Origin: Ilyonectria destructans
Lineage: Eukaryota; Ascomycota; Sordariomycetes; Hypocreales; Nectriaceae
NCBI GenBank assembly: GCA_020740775.1
Contig: JAHEWK010000005.1
Span: 496,001 to 560,000, forward strand
Direction: 5' to 3'
Length of the DNA: 64,000 nucleotides
Shown: positions 11,493 through 21,992 of the stretch, piece by piece
How the letters are laid out: each line of letters starts with the position of its first letter
Position numbering within the stretch: position 1 is the stretch's first letter
Notes under the pieces: model-generated
What the model saw: the letters and a program-made list of their open reading frames with translations, nothing else
Told to the model about the DNA's origin: nothing
Databases searched by the model: none
Position numbers and translations under genes: made by a program

Positions 11493-11996
11493 CTAAAACG
11501 ATACGCCAAGCAAACCTCCAAGAGCCAGCGCAATCTTTACCAGAAGAGTCTCCTTTTGGTAGGTTCGCTCCATCTTCAGCTCACTAATGTACCATTGTCC
11601 ACCAACCAGCTTCCACGTCTCGTAATAGAAACCCCCGCCTCTTATCTCAACCCATGCTCCCAGTGACTTGGACAAGAGTTGATCTTCGAAGCCGAACACG
11701 GCCTTGACTTCGTCGGGCGCCACTTGCTCAAAGTCTCCGAGGCCGATGTTGTGCAACGTCTCCAGTTCGGCAAAGAACTTGCTGAAGTAGGCTGAAACAG
11801 CTTTCGGTGTTTCAAAGGCCAAGGCTTTGTTTCCCACCGTCAATGGTTCGCCGTCAGTGCCGTAGAAGGTGTAATGTGCGTCGGGAAGTGCGATTTCGTG
11901 CTCAAACTTGTCCCACTGTTTTGTGTCGGCATATCTCCCATAGCGGGATTTTTGGCGTGAAATGGCTTGAGCTACCTCAGGCGAAACGTGTGCCAT
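11493..11996 (-). CDS. SnoaL-like isomerase/cyclase-type protein, 167 aa
   Basis: This intronless gene encodes 167 aa. The N-terminal helix SPEVAQAISRQKSRYGRYAD is followed by DTKQWDKFEHEIALPDAHY, a typical SnoaL-like start. A strand pair with GGGFYYETWKLVGGQWYISE closes the NTF2 fold. Length and pattern resemble the small SnoaL-like isomerases of fungal meroterpenoid pathways, such as Trt14 and AusH, which reshape a ring without a cofactor. That comparison is from memory. The C-terminal end is hydrophobic (LVKIALALGGLLGVSF), an unusual tail that could touch membranes. The frame is open upstream to 12272, but the family length favours the start at 11996. Confidence 0.8.
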   Translation of the reverse strand: MAHVSPEVAQAISRQKSRYGRYADTKQWDKFEHEIALPDAHYTFYGTDGEPLTVGNKALAFETPKAVSAYFSKFFAELETLHNIGLGDFEQVAPDEVKAVFGFEDQLLSKSLGAWVEIRGGGFYYETWKLVGGQWYISELKMERTYQKETLLVKIALALGGLLGVSF

Positions 11997-12798
11997 TGTA
12001 TCCAAGTAGCTCCAGGCAAAAAATGAGATGGAGGCGTGGTTGAGGCGCTGAGGTAGAAGCAACGCTATATACAGAGCTTTTTTTATGAAGAAGAAGAGTG
12101 CATTCCAGAGAACACGTTCACACTCTGGTGATTCATCCCTAGGCATTGTGAAACTATCTTGGCAGAATGATCTGACTAATGCAAAAAGAACCTCACTTTG
12201 GTTCATTCCCATGTTGATTCTCTTCGTTGTCATTGGCCGACAGGTGTATTCCATGACGTGTGCGCGGTGCATAACACCGAATCGAGTAAGTCAAGCGTGA
12301 TGTAGTAAACACATGGTCTCACTGTCAGGTTACATATCGCGTGACCTCAGGCAAGCTAGTAGTCCCAAGACGTGTTTCTGTTAAACTAGAATATGGCCTA
12401 GGTATTATAATGCACTGTACTACTGCGGTTACCGATGGCTCTACCCTTTTCGTATGGTACAACAGCCAAAACTCCGAGAACTTCATGTATGGGATGAGCC
12501 CTGCTGGAGTGTGCATCTTACCCTATACTGGGTAACCCCGCGCTTGGTGATCACGTCAGACCAACCCTTGTCGTATTGCCGTGAACCATAAGCGCCAAGC
12601 CAGCAGCTGATGACAATTGATATAAGCCTGGAGGAAGGTGAAAGGATCGAAGTATTTGAGGTGCGATGTTGTAGGATGCGTCTTAGCTCAGAATCTTGAA
12701 CTAGCATCCTTCCACAAAACACCTACCACAAAACACCTACCGCAACTTGGGAATAAACCCACTGGCGTCGACTCTCTCTTGTCAAGCTCAACCCTACC
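11997..12798. promoter_or_regulatory. Divergent promoter region
   Basis: This 802-bp region lies between the 167-aa SnoaL-like gene (leftward) and the DUF4267-like gene (rightward). It contains one ACTCCGA heptamer at 12471-12477, also found in the 7.3-kb array. A direct repeat of ACAAAACACCTACC lies near 12714-12738, just before the rightward gene. Confidence 0.5.
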
Positions 12799-13194
12799 AT
12801 GTTTCAAGATTTCCAATACCGTCACATCCCCGCACTCTTCACTGCCGGGGCGCAATGCTGGGGCACCATCTGGCCTCTTATCGGTGGCACCCGCAGCGTC
12901 CTTTTGCACTATGGCTTGCCACCTCGGATCGCCAATGTCCCGGAGACTTGGCCCGTCTGGCACGTCGGCAACGCCCGGACGGCCTGTATCGGTATTCTCA
13001 TGTTTATCTTGTACTCCCGGCGACAGTATGCTGTGCTTGACACCTTCCTGGTTGTCATAGGTGGCTATCTCGGGCCCGTCGATTGCATTCTGCTTTGGAA
13101 TGAGGGTCTCAAGTCCAAAGGCCTCTCTCGTCTTTTCGGCTCCCTCGTTTTCGCCGCTATGGGGCTTGCTGGATTGACTCAAGGCTCACTTTGA
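12799..13194 (+). CDS. DUF4267-like four-helix membrane protein
   Basis: A single exon encodes 131 aa. Four hydrophobic segments are visible, near residues 10-30, 57-72, 78-97 and 109-127. They are separated by short polar loops, including WPVWHVGNARTACIGIL. This matches small fungal DUF4267 proteins, which recur beside metabolite tailoring genes. Their function is not established. The position of W, H and N residues next to helix 2 could suit a small membrane-bound enzyme, but this is inference. Co-regulation with the divergent SnoaL-like gene is plausible. Confidence 0.75.
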   Translation: MFQDFQYRHIPALFTAGAQCWGTIWPLIGGTRSVLLHYGLPPRIANVPETWPVWHVGNARTACIGILMFILYSRRQYAVLDTFLVVIGGYLGPVDCILLWNEGLKSKGLSRLFGSLVFAAMGLAGLTQGSL

Positions 13195-14314
13195 GCGCGT
13201 TACCAAGCACATCACTAGCCGAGATAGGCTGTTAGTCAAGGCGGGCATACATTGCAAAGATGATATGGCCTAAATTGCTGGACATGTTGATGGGAGTAAA
13301 GAAGTACGGCCCAATAGTAGTTATCCTTCAATTCTTACTAGTCAATTTTCCAGAGCTCCTATCTAACTGAGGTGTGGTATCAAATATTAATTAGAGCAAC
13401 ACCGAATTCGTATTTTGAACTCAGTTGACAAAACCTTCCCCGAAAGCACCGTTGCGACGTCAAGCGCACACGATCTGCCGTCTTTGTAGGATGCTCAAAA
13501 TAACCTCATTCATCCCTCTTCTCCTCTGTTCCTAGCTTCAAGTTACACCTGGCCAAACCCGAGCCTATGATGACTTCCCCAAGGATGGGAAGTAAGTGGG
13601 CTGATTACTCTCCATATTCGCTTTCAAGTGAATCAGCAGAAAATTATCCATGCCAGATGCAGCTGCACCCCCTAGCCATTCTGGTGGGTTAACTGAGGTG
13701 AATTCGCCGCCATAAAGCTCGCCCATGCGCTGTGCAAATTCCCTAAATCGAACTCCGACATTGCTGCTGTGATGAAAGAAGCAGACCGAGTTTTTAGTCG
13801 GAGCATTATGTCATTCGATCGCGCATTGACCCATACCTTTTTAAGTCTCGGACCAGGAACGTTATCAGGGTTAAATAGCGTATCGCGTTGTCCTTTGGAG
13901 TATGGTGCAAGTACTAGAGCCAACCTTAGCTCCACTGTGGGAAGCGGAGTCGGCCAAATAGAAGTCCCACTTCCGTCCGTTGCGGACTGTTCACATCCGT
14001 CTTTTACATAAAAACACCATCAGAGTATATATTCCCCCCGACTGTCTAATCTCCTTCCCTCCACCGTTCTGGAAGTAGCGTCATTATCCGATTACTAATT
14101 GCTACCAGGACTGAAACTTGTTTGGGTTGGCGGACACGGCCTCCCCTCTTATAAGTAAACGAAATGGGCGCACCAAAGCGCGCACTTCAGGTGTTTACCA
14201 ACCACTTCCCATTTATGAGTATCACTGATATTCGACCCACTACTTGATCCAGAAACTCCGACCCTCACCAATTCTATCTCATCTATATCACCTTCTCACG
14301 CCGGCCTCGACACG
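13195..14314. promoter_or_regulatory. Intergenic region upstream of SDR
   Basis: This 1120-bp spacer ends in the SDR promoter. ACTCCGA heptamers occur at 13752-13758 and 14255-14261, the latter 54 bp before the SDR start. ORFs at 13672-14011 on both strands are not convincing genes. Confidence 0.45.
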
Positions 14315-15235
14315 ATGCGATTCTCCCCAGCGGAGGATATTCCAGATCTGTCTGGCAAGGTCATCATCGTGACCGGTGGCAGCAGTGGACTAGGCAAAGA
14401 GAGCGTGCTTCAGCTCGTAAAGCACAATCCCGCGACCATATATCTTACCGCCAGAACGGCGTCACGCGGCAACGCCGCCATCCAGGATATTGAAAAAGCC
14501 GTCCCGGCAGCTAAGGACAAGATCAAGTTCCTCGAGCTCGATCTGGGGTCGTTTGCATCGATAAAAAAAGCCGCTGACAGCTTTGCAAATCAATCCGAGC
14601 GTCTGGACATATTGATGAACAATGCGGGTCTAATGGCGTCCCCTCCCGGTCTGACAACGGATGGCTACGAAGTCCAGTTCGGCTCCAACTACATGGGGCC
14701 GGCGTTGTTCACCAAACTGTTGCTCCCAACGCTCACGAGGACGGCTGGACAGGAAGGGGGGGATGTCCGTGTCGTCAACTTAAGTTCCGAGCTGTTCAAG
14801 CAGGCACCGAAGGAAGGAATACTGATCGAAGGCTGCAAAACCCCTCTCGAAGGTATATCCGGGCTGGCACGTTATGGCCAATCTAAACTTGCGGATTACT
14901 ACCATACCCGCATATTGAGCCAGAAATACCCCGCCATCAAGTTCATGGCGATTCACCCTGGAGTAGTGAATACTGGCTTGCTCGACGATCTGAAGACAAG
15001 GCGCCCCTGGCTTGGCCGATTAATTGGTGTCGTTGGATCTGTCATCCTCACGGACGTTCACGCAGGAGCACGATCGCAACTTTGGGCGAGCACCACGGAT
15101 CGACAGAACGTCAAGAGTGGCGGCTTCTATAACCAAAAGATGAGCGAGTACAAAGACGCAGTCCTAGGCAACGACGAAACCGCCAAAAAGTTGTGGGACT
15201 GGACTGAACGAGAGTTCGAAAGCCACGGGTTCTAG
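14315..15235 (+). CDS. Short-chain dehydrogenase/reductase
   Basis: An intronless gene of 306 aa. The cofactor motif TGGSSGLG is near residue 21 (TGxxxGxG). NNAG is near residue 106 and the active-site YxxxK appears as YGQSK near residue 189. This is the classical SDR set, closest in layout to retinol-dehydrogenase-like fungal SDRs that use NADP(H). It would oxidise an alcohol or reduce a ketone. The segment LIGVVGSVILTDVHAGARSQ matches the substrate-binding region of that group. The ATG lies in a CACGATGCG context. It is the last gene of the apparent tailoring cluster; the flank beyond is gene-poor. Confidence 0.9.
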   Translation: MRFSPAEDIPDLSGKVIIVTGGSSGLGKESVLQLVKHNPATIYLTARTASRGNAAIQDIEKAVPAAKDKIKFLELDLGSFASIKKAADSFANQSERLDILMNNAGLMASPPGLTTDGYEVQFGSNYMGPALFTKLLLPTLTRTAGQEGGDVRVVNLSSELFKQAPKEGILIEGCKTPLEGISGLARYGQSKLADYYHTRILSQKYPAIKFMAIHPGVVNTGLLDDLKTRRPWLGRLIGVVGSVILTDVHAGARSQLWASTTDRQNVKSGGFYNQKMSEYKDAVLGNDETAKKLWDWTEREFESHGF

Positions 15236-17785
15236 GAATTCCAGCTAGTAGGAATCCTAATCAGGCGACCAAGTACCGGGAAATTCACGATGAGTAATAG
15301 TAGCTAGGGCATCACATTAAATAATATCACACTATTCCAACTCCTCTATTCCCAATTCCCAATTAACGCCTACCAGAAACACTTGGCTATTCCAGTACGT
15401 GATATACCGTAGAATCTCAATAAATCCACCCAGCCTACTGTAGTATCCGCACTATTCTACTCCGATCAAATCAGTTATCTGCAATTCTACTGTTTATGGA
15501 AAACCCCCGGGAAATAGAGACGCTAGGCTGGGCGAATTCATTGAGATTCTACGGTAGCTATCCCAGCATGGATGATGCGCCTTGGAATCGCTTTGGTCGT
15601 TGTAAACGCAACCAGTTAGTAACACCCAGAGATCCACTGGGATTCTTCCTGCTATACGCCTGTCCTTCATCTAATATTTATCCCTCTTCAATCCACCTTA
15701 TTTAGGTAGGTGGAGTAGAGTCATGCGAAAGTGTGTTTAGTGCAGAAGAACTGTCTGCCGTTAACGGCTGTGTATCGTAAATTAAATAGTTAACGTTACC
15801 GAGCCCTTTTGCAGAATCACTGATACAGGGCCAGACGCGGAGCGTTTAAGGCGTGATTTAGAACCTTAAGTGGTGTGTAGGTGGCCGAAGATCATCATCT
15901 ACAGGAAACCTCAGCAGCAAAGAGGCCCCATTTTCCAGCTGTAAGAGTGCGTTTCATACTCGAGAAAATTTGACAATAAGCCAATCGGGTTAATGCAGAG
16001 ATACGAGAGGCGGATAGTTTTCGCTGGGATGATCGCTAAATGTAAGTCGGATTAATAGCGGCGATCATTATCCCGAGGCTCACTAATCTACGTATATTAG
16101 TAAGGCCAGCCGCGGACGATTTACATAAAAAGTCCGTCTCGAGGACTCAACGAACTTTATTACTACGCAAAGCGTATTGCGCGAAGTTGTTGATCTGATA
16201 CAGTATACTCCAATCCGTATGTTATTCATGAACGGAGATTTAGATGCCCTTGTGTAGGTTGCACTACCCAACCCCTTATATTTCACCCTTTATAAACAGT
16301 GCGCTGCTCATGCCATTTCTCCTTACCTGGCATATCAAGTCCCAAAAAAAAAAAGATCTGTCTCAAAATGAATTTGAACCTTCATAGGCCCGATTACGCC
16401 AGCACTCCAAGGCTGCATCACACCAGGCCAACAGCGTATCGTCGATATGATCTATTGGAGCAGCCAATTAGACTACCGTCGACAGCAGTGGCGGGATTGA
16501 CACTATATCGACAACGAAGGGCGTGAGGTTCAGGGTGGACAAGTCAAGAACTCAAAGCTACGACTCATTTCGTTTGAGAATACTGGACAAACGGATCCTC
16601 AAGACCAGCCCGAAGAAGCACTAGAAGCACTCAAGCAGTGGTTGAGTGAGTAATGCCCCACAGCTTTCATGGTGTGAAAAGCATGATCGGTAGAAAATGC
16701 CGTGTAAGGCACAAGAAACTTCATGCGCGATAAAATATTATAGAATTTCCGCTTGGGCTACGATGAGTGAGAAATAATATTCTTCTGAACAGATACAGCT
16801 AGTGTAGTGTATAAGGTTGAAAGAATTGTTCATTGTAAAGCAGAGCAAGCCTCGATACGGCTCAGCAAGAATATGGGATGCGTACAGGAGAGTTTCCGTG
16901 TTTGTGGTGGGGTCGATCCTAGTCCTACTCCTGGTCTGACGTTCCAGACAACTTAACCAGTTTAGGCAACTCTTTGGTGAGAATGAGACTAACCTGATGT
17001 GCTGAGCAGGTGCGCCGCTTGTAAGATCAATCACAAGTGTGCAACACCGCTTCGTGATGAGGAAAGGAAACCCACCTCAAAATGCAGAGAGCAAGGTTGT
17101 GAGTAATGTACTTGTCGTCATCTTGCCACTTCGCTGTTTTCGCAGTTCTTGAGCATGATTGGCCGCAGCAGTATGTCGATACTTGACCGAAAGAATTTCA
17201 ATCATATCATGTATGCCATGTTCCCATAATTATTTAAATTCGTCTCTGCTAAGTGATAAACAATAGGTAATCATTTGACTGCCAATTTATTTTACAAACG
17301 TGTTCATGGATGTAGAATAGAAGATATGGCAACTCCATGATGTCCAATGAGTACGCAAGGATGATACAAATGTACAGCGCCTCCACGACCCTGACATTTC
17401 GATCAACACATCCTCCGCAAGTACTATTGGTTCAATCCTACACCTCTAAACTCGTATCAAGGCATGGCCACATGATACTTGGAGCCTTAAAGAGCTCTTT
17501 TGTTATTCTCAGGTTTCAGTAAGATGGCCATGAAAGTGATGAGTCTACATGTTAAATAAGATGCGAAGCCTACGGATTCCGCTCCTAAGTTACACTTCTT
17601 TTCAAGTATATTCTTGCCATGCCACTTTCCCGAAAAAGAAGGACGTTGATGGCTTGTACGAAAGTGTGCCTCATCGCTTAAACTGTCCTAAATAGGCAAT
17701 CATAAGCACCACAGTCTTTCTCCTATCATTCGCCGCATACTCGTCTTACAAGCATAAAATTGAACAAACTCTTGGGAGATGATCC
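15236..17785. other. Gene-poor region
   Basis: About 2.5 kb without a supported gene, AT-richer than its surroundings and full of short broken frames. It contains the degenerate reading frame at 16378-16653. I see no RNA gene. Confidence 0.5.
16378..16653 (+). pseudogene. Possible decayed coding fragment
   Basis: A 91-codon frame with only one internal stop (TGA at 16498) ends at TAA 16651-16653. The downstream half is charged and protein-like (QPEEALEALKQWLSE). No family was recognised. It could be the last exon of a lost gene or chance. Confidence 0.2.
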
Positions 17786-17940
17786 TGTATTACGAAACCT
17801 CTGATAGATTGATATCCCTACCTTAGTCAGAACGGGTGATAAAAAACCTCTCTTCCGCCAGCCTTGTCGGATCCAGTTCAAGATAATCATCAACATCATC
17901 ATCACCGTTTCGAACGCTCTTGTCCTGATCAATTTGATCG
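17786..17940 (-). repeat. Dispersed repeat copy A (LTR-like relic)
   Basis: The reverse complement closely resembles 32546-32700. Shared blocks include ATCAAATTGATCA, ATGATGTTGATGAT, TCTGACTAAGGT and a long terminal match ending in TCGTAATACA. The end ...ACA suggests a solo LTR, but no target duplication was found. It lies about 110 bp before the RidA-like start. Confidence 0.6.
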
Positions 17941-18051
17941 TATTAGACCCATCCCGAACTGAAAACCCAATTTTTCTCGATCGAGTCTAATTACACAATT
18001 GTTGACCAAAGAGTTCATTGCAAATTTAGCGCAAATTCGACCACCGCCGGA

Positions 18052-18594
18052 ATGTCGAAACGAATTATCGTCACTGAAGAGGCCCCCAATCCTATGCCAT
18101 CGGTCTTCCCTCAGGCCGTAGTGGCAAATGGTCTCGTTTTTTGCTCCGGAAGCATCGCTATGGACCCAAAGACATGCAAGATAATCGATGGCGATATTAA
18201 AGCCCACACGGTATGGAGCTCCCACCTGCAATAATAATCTTGGCGCTGACATTTACGCTTGTTGCGAATATCGTAGCATCAAATCATTAAGAACATATCT
18301 GCTGTTCTTGAAGCCGCTGGGTCTAGCTTGGACAAGATCGTGAAGATGAACGTCTTTATTACCGATTTCGCCAACTTTGGCCAGCTAAATGAGGTCTACA
18401 CCCAATACTTCAAAGGAGCAGATCTTCCTTGCAGGACGTGAGTCCCCCATTCAGATTGCACTTCACGGTCCTCATGGTTGGAATTTAATCACGGAAACTG
18501 TGTGTGCTAACCAGTTTCACCATATAGCTGCGTCGCCGTCAAACAACTGCCATTTGATACTGATATTGAAATTGAATGCATCGCTTTATTGTAG
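18052..18594 (+). CDS. RidA/YjgF/Mmf1-family protein
   Basis: Exons 18052-18210, 18277-18437 and 18528-18594 give 128 aa, the usual family length. The signature runs from GLVFCSGSIAMDP through a VLEAAGSSLDKIVKMNVFI helix-strand unit to PCRTCVAVKQLPFDTDIEIE at the C-terminus. The conserved arginine of that last motif binds the substrate carboxylate. RidA trimers hydrolyse reactive enamine/imine intermediates from PLP enzymes, in cytosol or mitochondria. No clear mitochondrial presequence is seen. The gene is isolated, and its promoter abuts the LTR-like relic at 17786-17940. Confidence 0.88.
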
Positions 18595-20765
18595 CTGTGG
18601 GATCAATTTCCAAACTGTTGTGGGAGACCTTTGGCTCAAACAACTGGGTGATATCCAAATGGCTCGCAATTTCCACGACAGTAGGAAGAGATCCGTTGAA
18701 ATGGAGCTATAGATTACTCGAGTATGGAGCGTAGAAATATATTATTTCATGTCATCTTAAATGTGTAATTGGTTCTGGACGAGTAGGGCTGGTTTAGTGT
18801 CAAGGTAAGAAACTTGACACGGCGATACAGAGACTCCTCGACTATATTGCAAAGGAATCATCACGGCGTTTCCCATTCCGCTAGCTCGGGGCGCGAGGTC
18901 TTAAGACATAATAAAAGGACCTCATTGTCACCGCGCATGTTCTTCTTTGCTGGACATCAGCTGGCGAATCAGGTGAAGCCGTGCCCGATACTGATCAGCT
19001 ACGACTGTATATTTCGCCGAAGCCAATCTCACTTTTGGGACACTCCAACCTACCACGTATGCGATATTCTGGGGGTCATAGCAACACTAAGAGTAAAGCC
19101 ACTCTCCGATGATCCACGGCGCTATGGGCCCTAATTACTGAATTCATGAGCGTATCTGATCTAGCAATGGCGAAGTTCCACAAAAGAAGGGAGGGGGAGG
19201 CAATCGGAAGAAGATAGAGAAGAATGTGTAGAAGGCCAGCGAGTAGGTGAAATTAAGCAAGCGTCATCACTATGGAAATGCAATCCGCTACGACCCGAAT
19301 AATGGTACATGCCGTGAACAGCGACATCTGGGTTTCCCAGCATGCTGTGTCTGTACGGACGAAAGAGCCCTACACCAATGGCCATCAGACTTGTGATTTC
19401 CGAGATTCAGGCCGACGGGATTATCACATGCTTTAAATACATGAGGGCTCACAGATGTTCAAATGTTGGAGGTCGTGGTGAGACATACCAAGGCGAGGCT
19501 CGTCAGACTACCGGGGTATGTGAAAAAAACGCTGCTGTTATTAAATGATACAGCACGACACATGAGCGTGCATGTTCCTAAAAAGAAAAGGAAGACCCCA
19601 AACTATATGGTAAAGTCTTCCGCATATAGAGGTCTTTAAATAAATGTAGTTTAGGCAGATGGGCAAGGTTCAATTGGCAATAAAATAAAGCTTGGGAGCG
19701 AGGATGTCAATCAGATTGCATGGCTCTTTTACCGCCCAAAGGACTTTTGCAGGTAATACTTGACATTTCCTTCAAATATCTTTCGACTTGATGTGAGAAA
19801 AGGTAAATGGAAGACTTGGGCGACATTTTTATTCACGGTGGTAGGTGGTATGCTAATTGAAGGTAAAAAAAAAAGGTCGAGGCCACTGTTGAGATCACAC
19901 GACTCGATTGATTCGGCTCTTGTTGGCTTGAGTCGCTCAACCAAGACAAGCACAAGGGTCTCGGGGAAATGGAAATATGGAAGCCCAATCCGACACTAAA
20001 CTTGTTCCGTATATTTCAGGTCTAGAAAAAACGCCACAAGGCCTTCGTCGCAGTGGCGATTCCAGATGGAGCTAGCGTAACCATAGGTCAAACCACCAAC
20101 AACGTTATGGCGCATGGGAGTCAGGCCATCATGATTCTAAACATCTTTTGAGTATCCTCCTGTAACGATCGTGCTCTTGGAGGCACCTCATCTCTACCGT
20201 TTTCGAGCTGCAAAGCTGCCTGGTTGTTTGCCGAAGTGATCCATCTCTAAGGGGAGCAGTTCAAAATAGCTGGAACAGGGCGACAGGGTTTCTCACCAAA
20301 TGGTCCTACTGTTTACCATTCGGGTCATTCTCCACTACCAACAGTGGGCCACGCGGAGCAAACACACCGCTCAGCTCAGGGGGACACTGTCCCCATGTTT
20401 TATTGCCACCACTATTGAGGCACAATTAAACCGCTAGTGACGATCTGGACCGCTGGTGCGTTGGTTAAGTCGGTCTTGGCAGACGCGTGTTGAAACCATT
20501 GATTTATAGCTTGGGTTGTGGAAACAATATTGCCAATAGTCGAATTAAGGCGCTTGTACGGAGTAGTCGAGGGACCCATTAGACATAACAATAAGGCTGC
20601 AGGGTGTGAGATGAAATTACTCCGTATAGCGCTAGAGATTGAGGCCATCGACTTTTGCGAGTCCCCGTCAGTCATATTTATTGTGATGCTCACCCTCAAA
20701 ATTGTCTGCCTCGACCCATTCTTTACTGGAACATTGTTTGCGACTTGCAGACCACATTGCTCATC
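18595..20765. other. Gene-poor region
   Basis: About 2.2 kb with no supported gene. Open frames of 60-120 codons occur on both strands and lack family motifs or splice partners. The last few hundred bases are the promoter of the secreted-protein gene. Confidence 0.5.
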
Positions 20766-21992
20766 ATGCATCTCAAGAGCATTCTTCTCGCCTCCGTCGT
20801 CGGTCTTGCCGCTGCTGGCAACCCTGGTGGGACTTACACAACGAAGTCCTGCGTTACCACGCTGGGCACGAAAAGCGTGCGGCCGGTTCCTACTGTCACC
20901 TCAACACACAGGAAGACGTACACAGTCCGCCGCACCACAACTATCCAGAAAACGGTTACGATCACCCCCCGCGATGCTACGGATACCGTCACGAGCACCA
21001 CCATTAAGACCGTCGACGAAGCAGGACCGACCGCTACGGATACTGTTGAAGTGGTAGCTACCGAGTATTCGACTTCGACCGTTACCGCCGATACTATCAC
21101 TTTCACTGAAACAAGTTCCACTTCCACCTCCACTACCTCCACATCCACGTATACCGCGGCAACACCTGCTGGGTATATCCCTATCCGGAGCAGCCTGCCA
21201 GGTAGTTCGATGAAGGGACTTACCGGGGTTCCGTCAGGTTCCACGGTTGTCACCAAGCGCGACGAGGCCTCATTGCCTGGGTTCACAGAAGGAAAGCCTT
21301 GCTCTGGGCCCTTGGCGGCACGACAAATTCCCAAGAACGGCGTGTGCCCTCTTCCAGGAGACAAGAAGGGACAGTACCAACAGAAGTACGCTCAGAAGGT
21401 GCGGTGCGATGTCACCACCTATGTTCCCACGACTCTGGTCGTGACCAAAACGAAGCCAGCTCTTACCACTACCCTCTCTACCTCAACCAAATTGGTCACC
21501 GCAATGACCACATTGACGAGCACCAACACCGTGTACCCTCCTGACGTCACGGTTGAAACTACCTCTACCTCTACCTCTGTCATCGAAGAAACCGAAACGC
21601 CCAGCACCACCATCACGACTACCACTACTACGACAGACACTGTGACTGCTACCGCTACTCACTATGCCATGTGCGACGACAGCGCCAACTACGCCGACAG
21701 CAAGGATAACGATTACGGTCTCACCTTCCCTCAAATCGTTACTCTCCGCAACGTGCTGTACGCCTATGCCACAAGCGCCTGGGAATGCTGCAATAACTGT
21801 GTCGCGGATTCCACCTGTGTCACTTCTATTTACGCCGGTGGGACAACCTGCTATCTTTACAGAGTTGCTGACGGAACCTGCCCTGTGGGCAGTCCTTGCT
21901 CTGGCAGCCTTAGATATGTACCGGGCTCTGTTTCAGCTCTTGCAACATATTCCAACAGTGGTCGTGTTACTTTCACTTCGTATACTTCGTAG
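20766..21992 (+). CDS. Secreted Ser/Thr-rich wall-type protein
   Basis: A single exon encodes 408 aa. A signal peptide is evident (MHLKSILLASVVGLAAAG). Two Thr/Ser-rich blocks, about residues 40-140 and 220-300, are built from TxTxT and STST runs typical of O-mannosylated stalks. Between them is a Cys-containing segment after a KR site near residue 161 that could be cut by a Kex2-type protease. The C-terminal 110 residues hold a Cys-rich module with WECCNNCVADSTCVTSIY that resembles a PAN/apple fold. No GPI signal is visible. A role in adhesion or wall structure is inferred. The frame is open upstream to 20655, but the signal peptide fixes the start. Confidence 0.8.
   Translation: MHLKSILLASVVGLAAAGNPGGTYTTKSCVTTLGTKSVRPVPTVTSTHRKTYTVRRTTTIQKTVTITPRDATDTVTSTTIKTVDEAGPTATDTVEVVATEYSTSTVTADTITFTETSSTSTSTTSTSTYTAATPAGYIPIRSSLPGSSMKGLTGVPSGSTVVTKRDEASLPGFTEGKPCSGPLAARQIPKNGVCPLPGDKKGQYQQKYAQKVRCDVTTYVPTTLVVTKTKPALTTTLSTSTKLVTAMTTLTSTNTVYPPDVTVETTSTSTSVIEETETPSTTITTTTTTTDTVTATATHYAMCDDSANYADSKDNDYGLTFPQIVTLRNVLYAYATSAWECCNNCVADSTCVTSIYAGGTTCYLYRVADGTCPVGSPCSGSLRYVPGSVSALATYSNSGRVTFTSYTS

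Noticed and set aside
13672..14011. Opposed ORFs upstream of the SDR gene
   Set aside because: They overlap each other on both strands and have no family resemblance.
20834..21364. Long antisense ORF of 176 codons within the Ser/Thr-rich secreted-protein gene
   Set aside because: It mirrors Thr/Ser codon repeats and gives a Val-rich low-complexity product. The plus-strand frame has a signal peptide and cysteine module.
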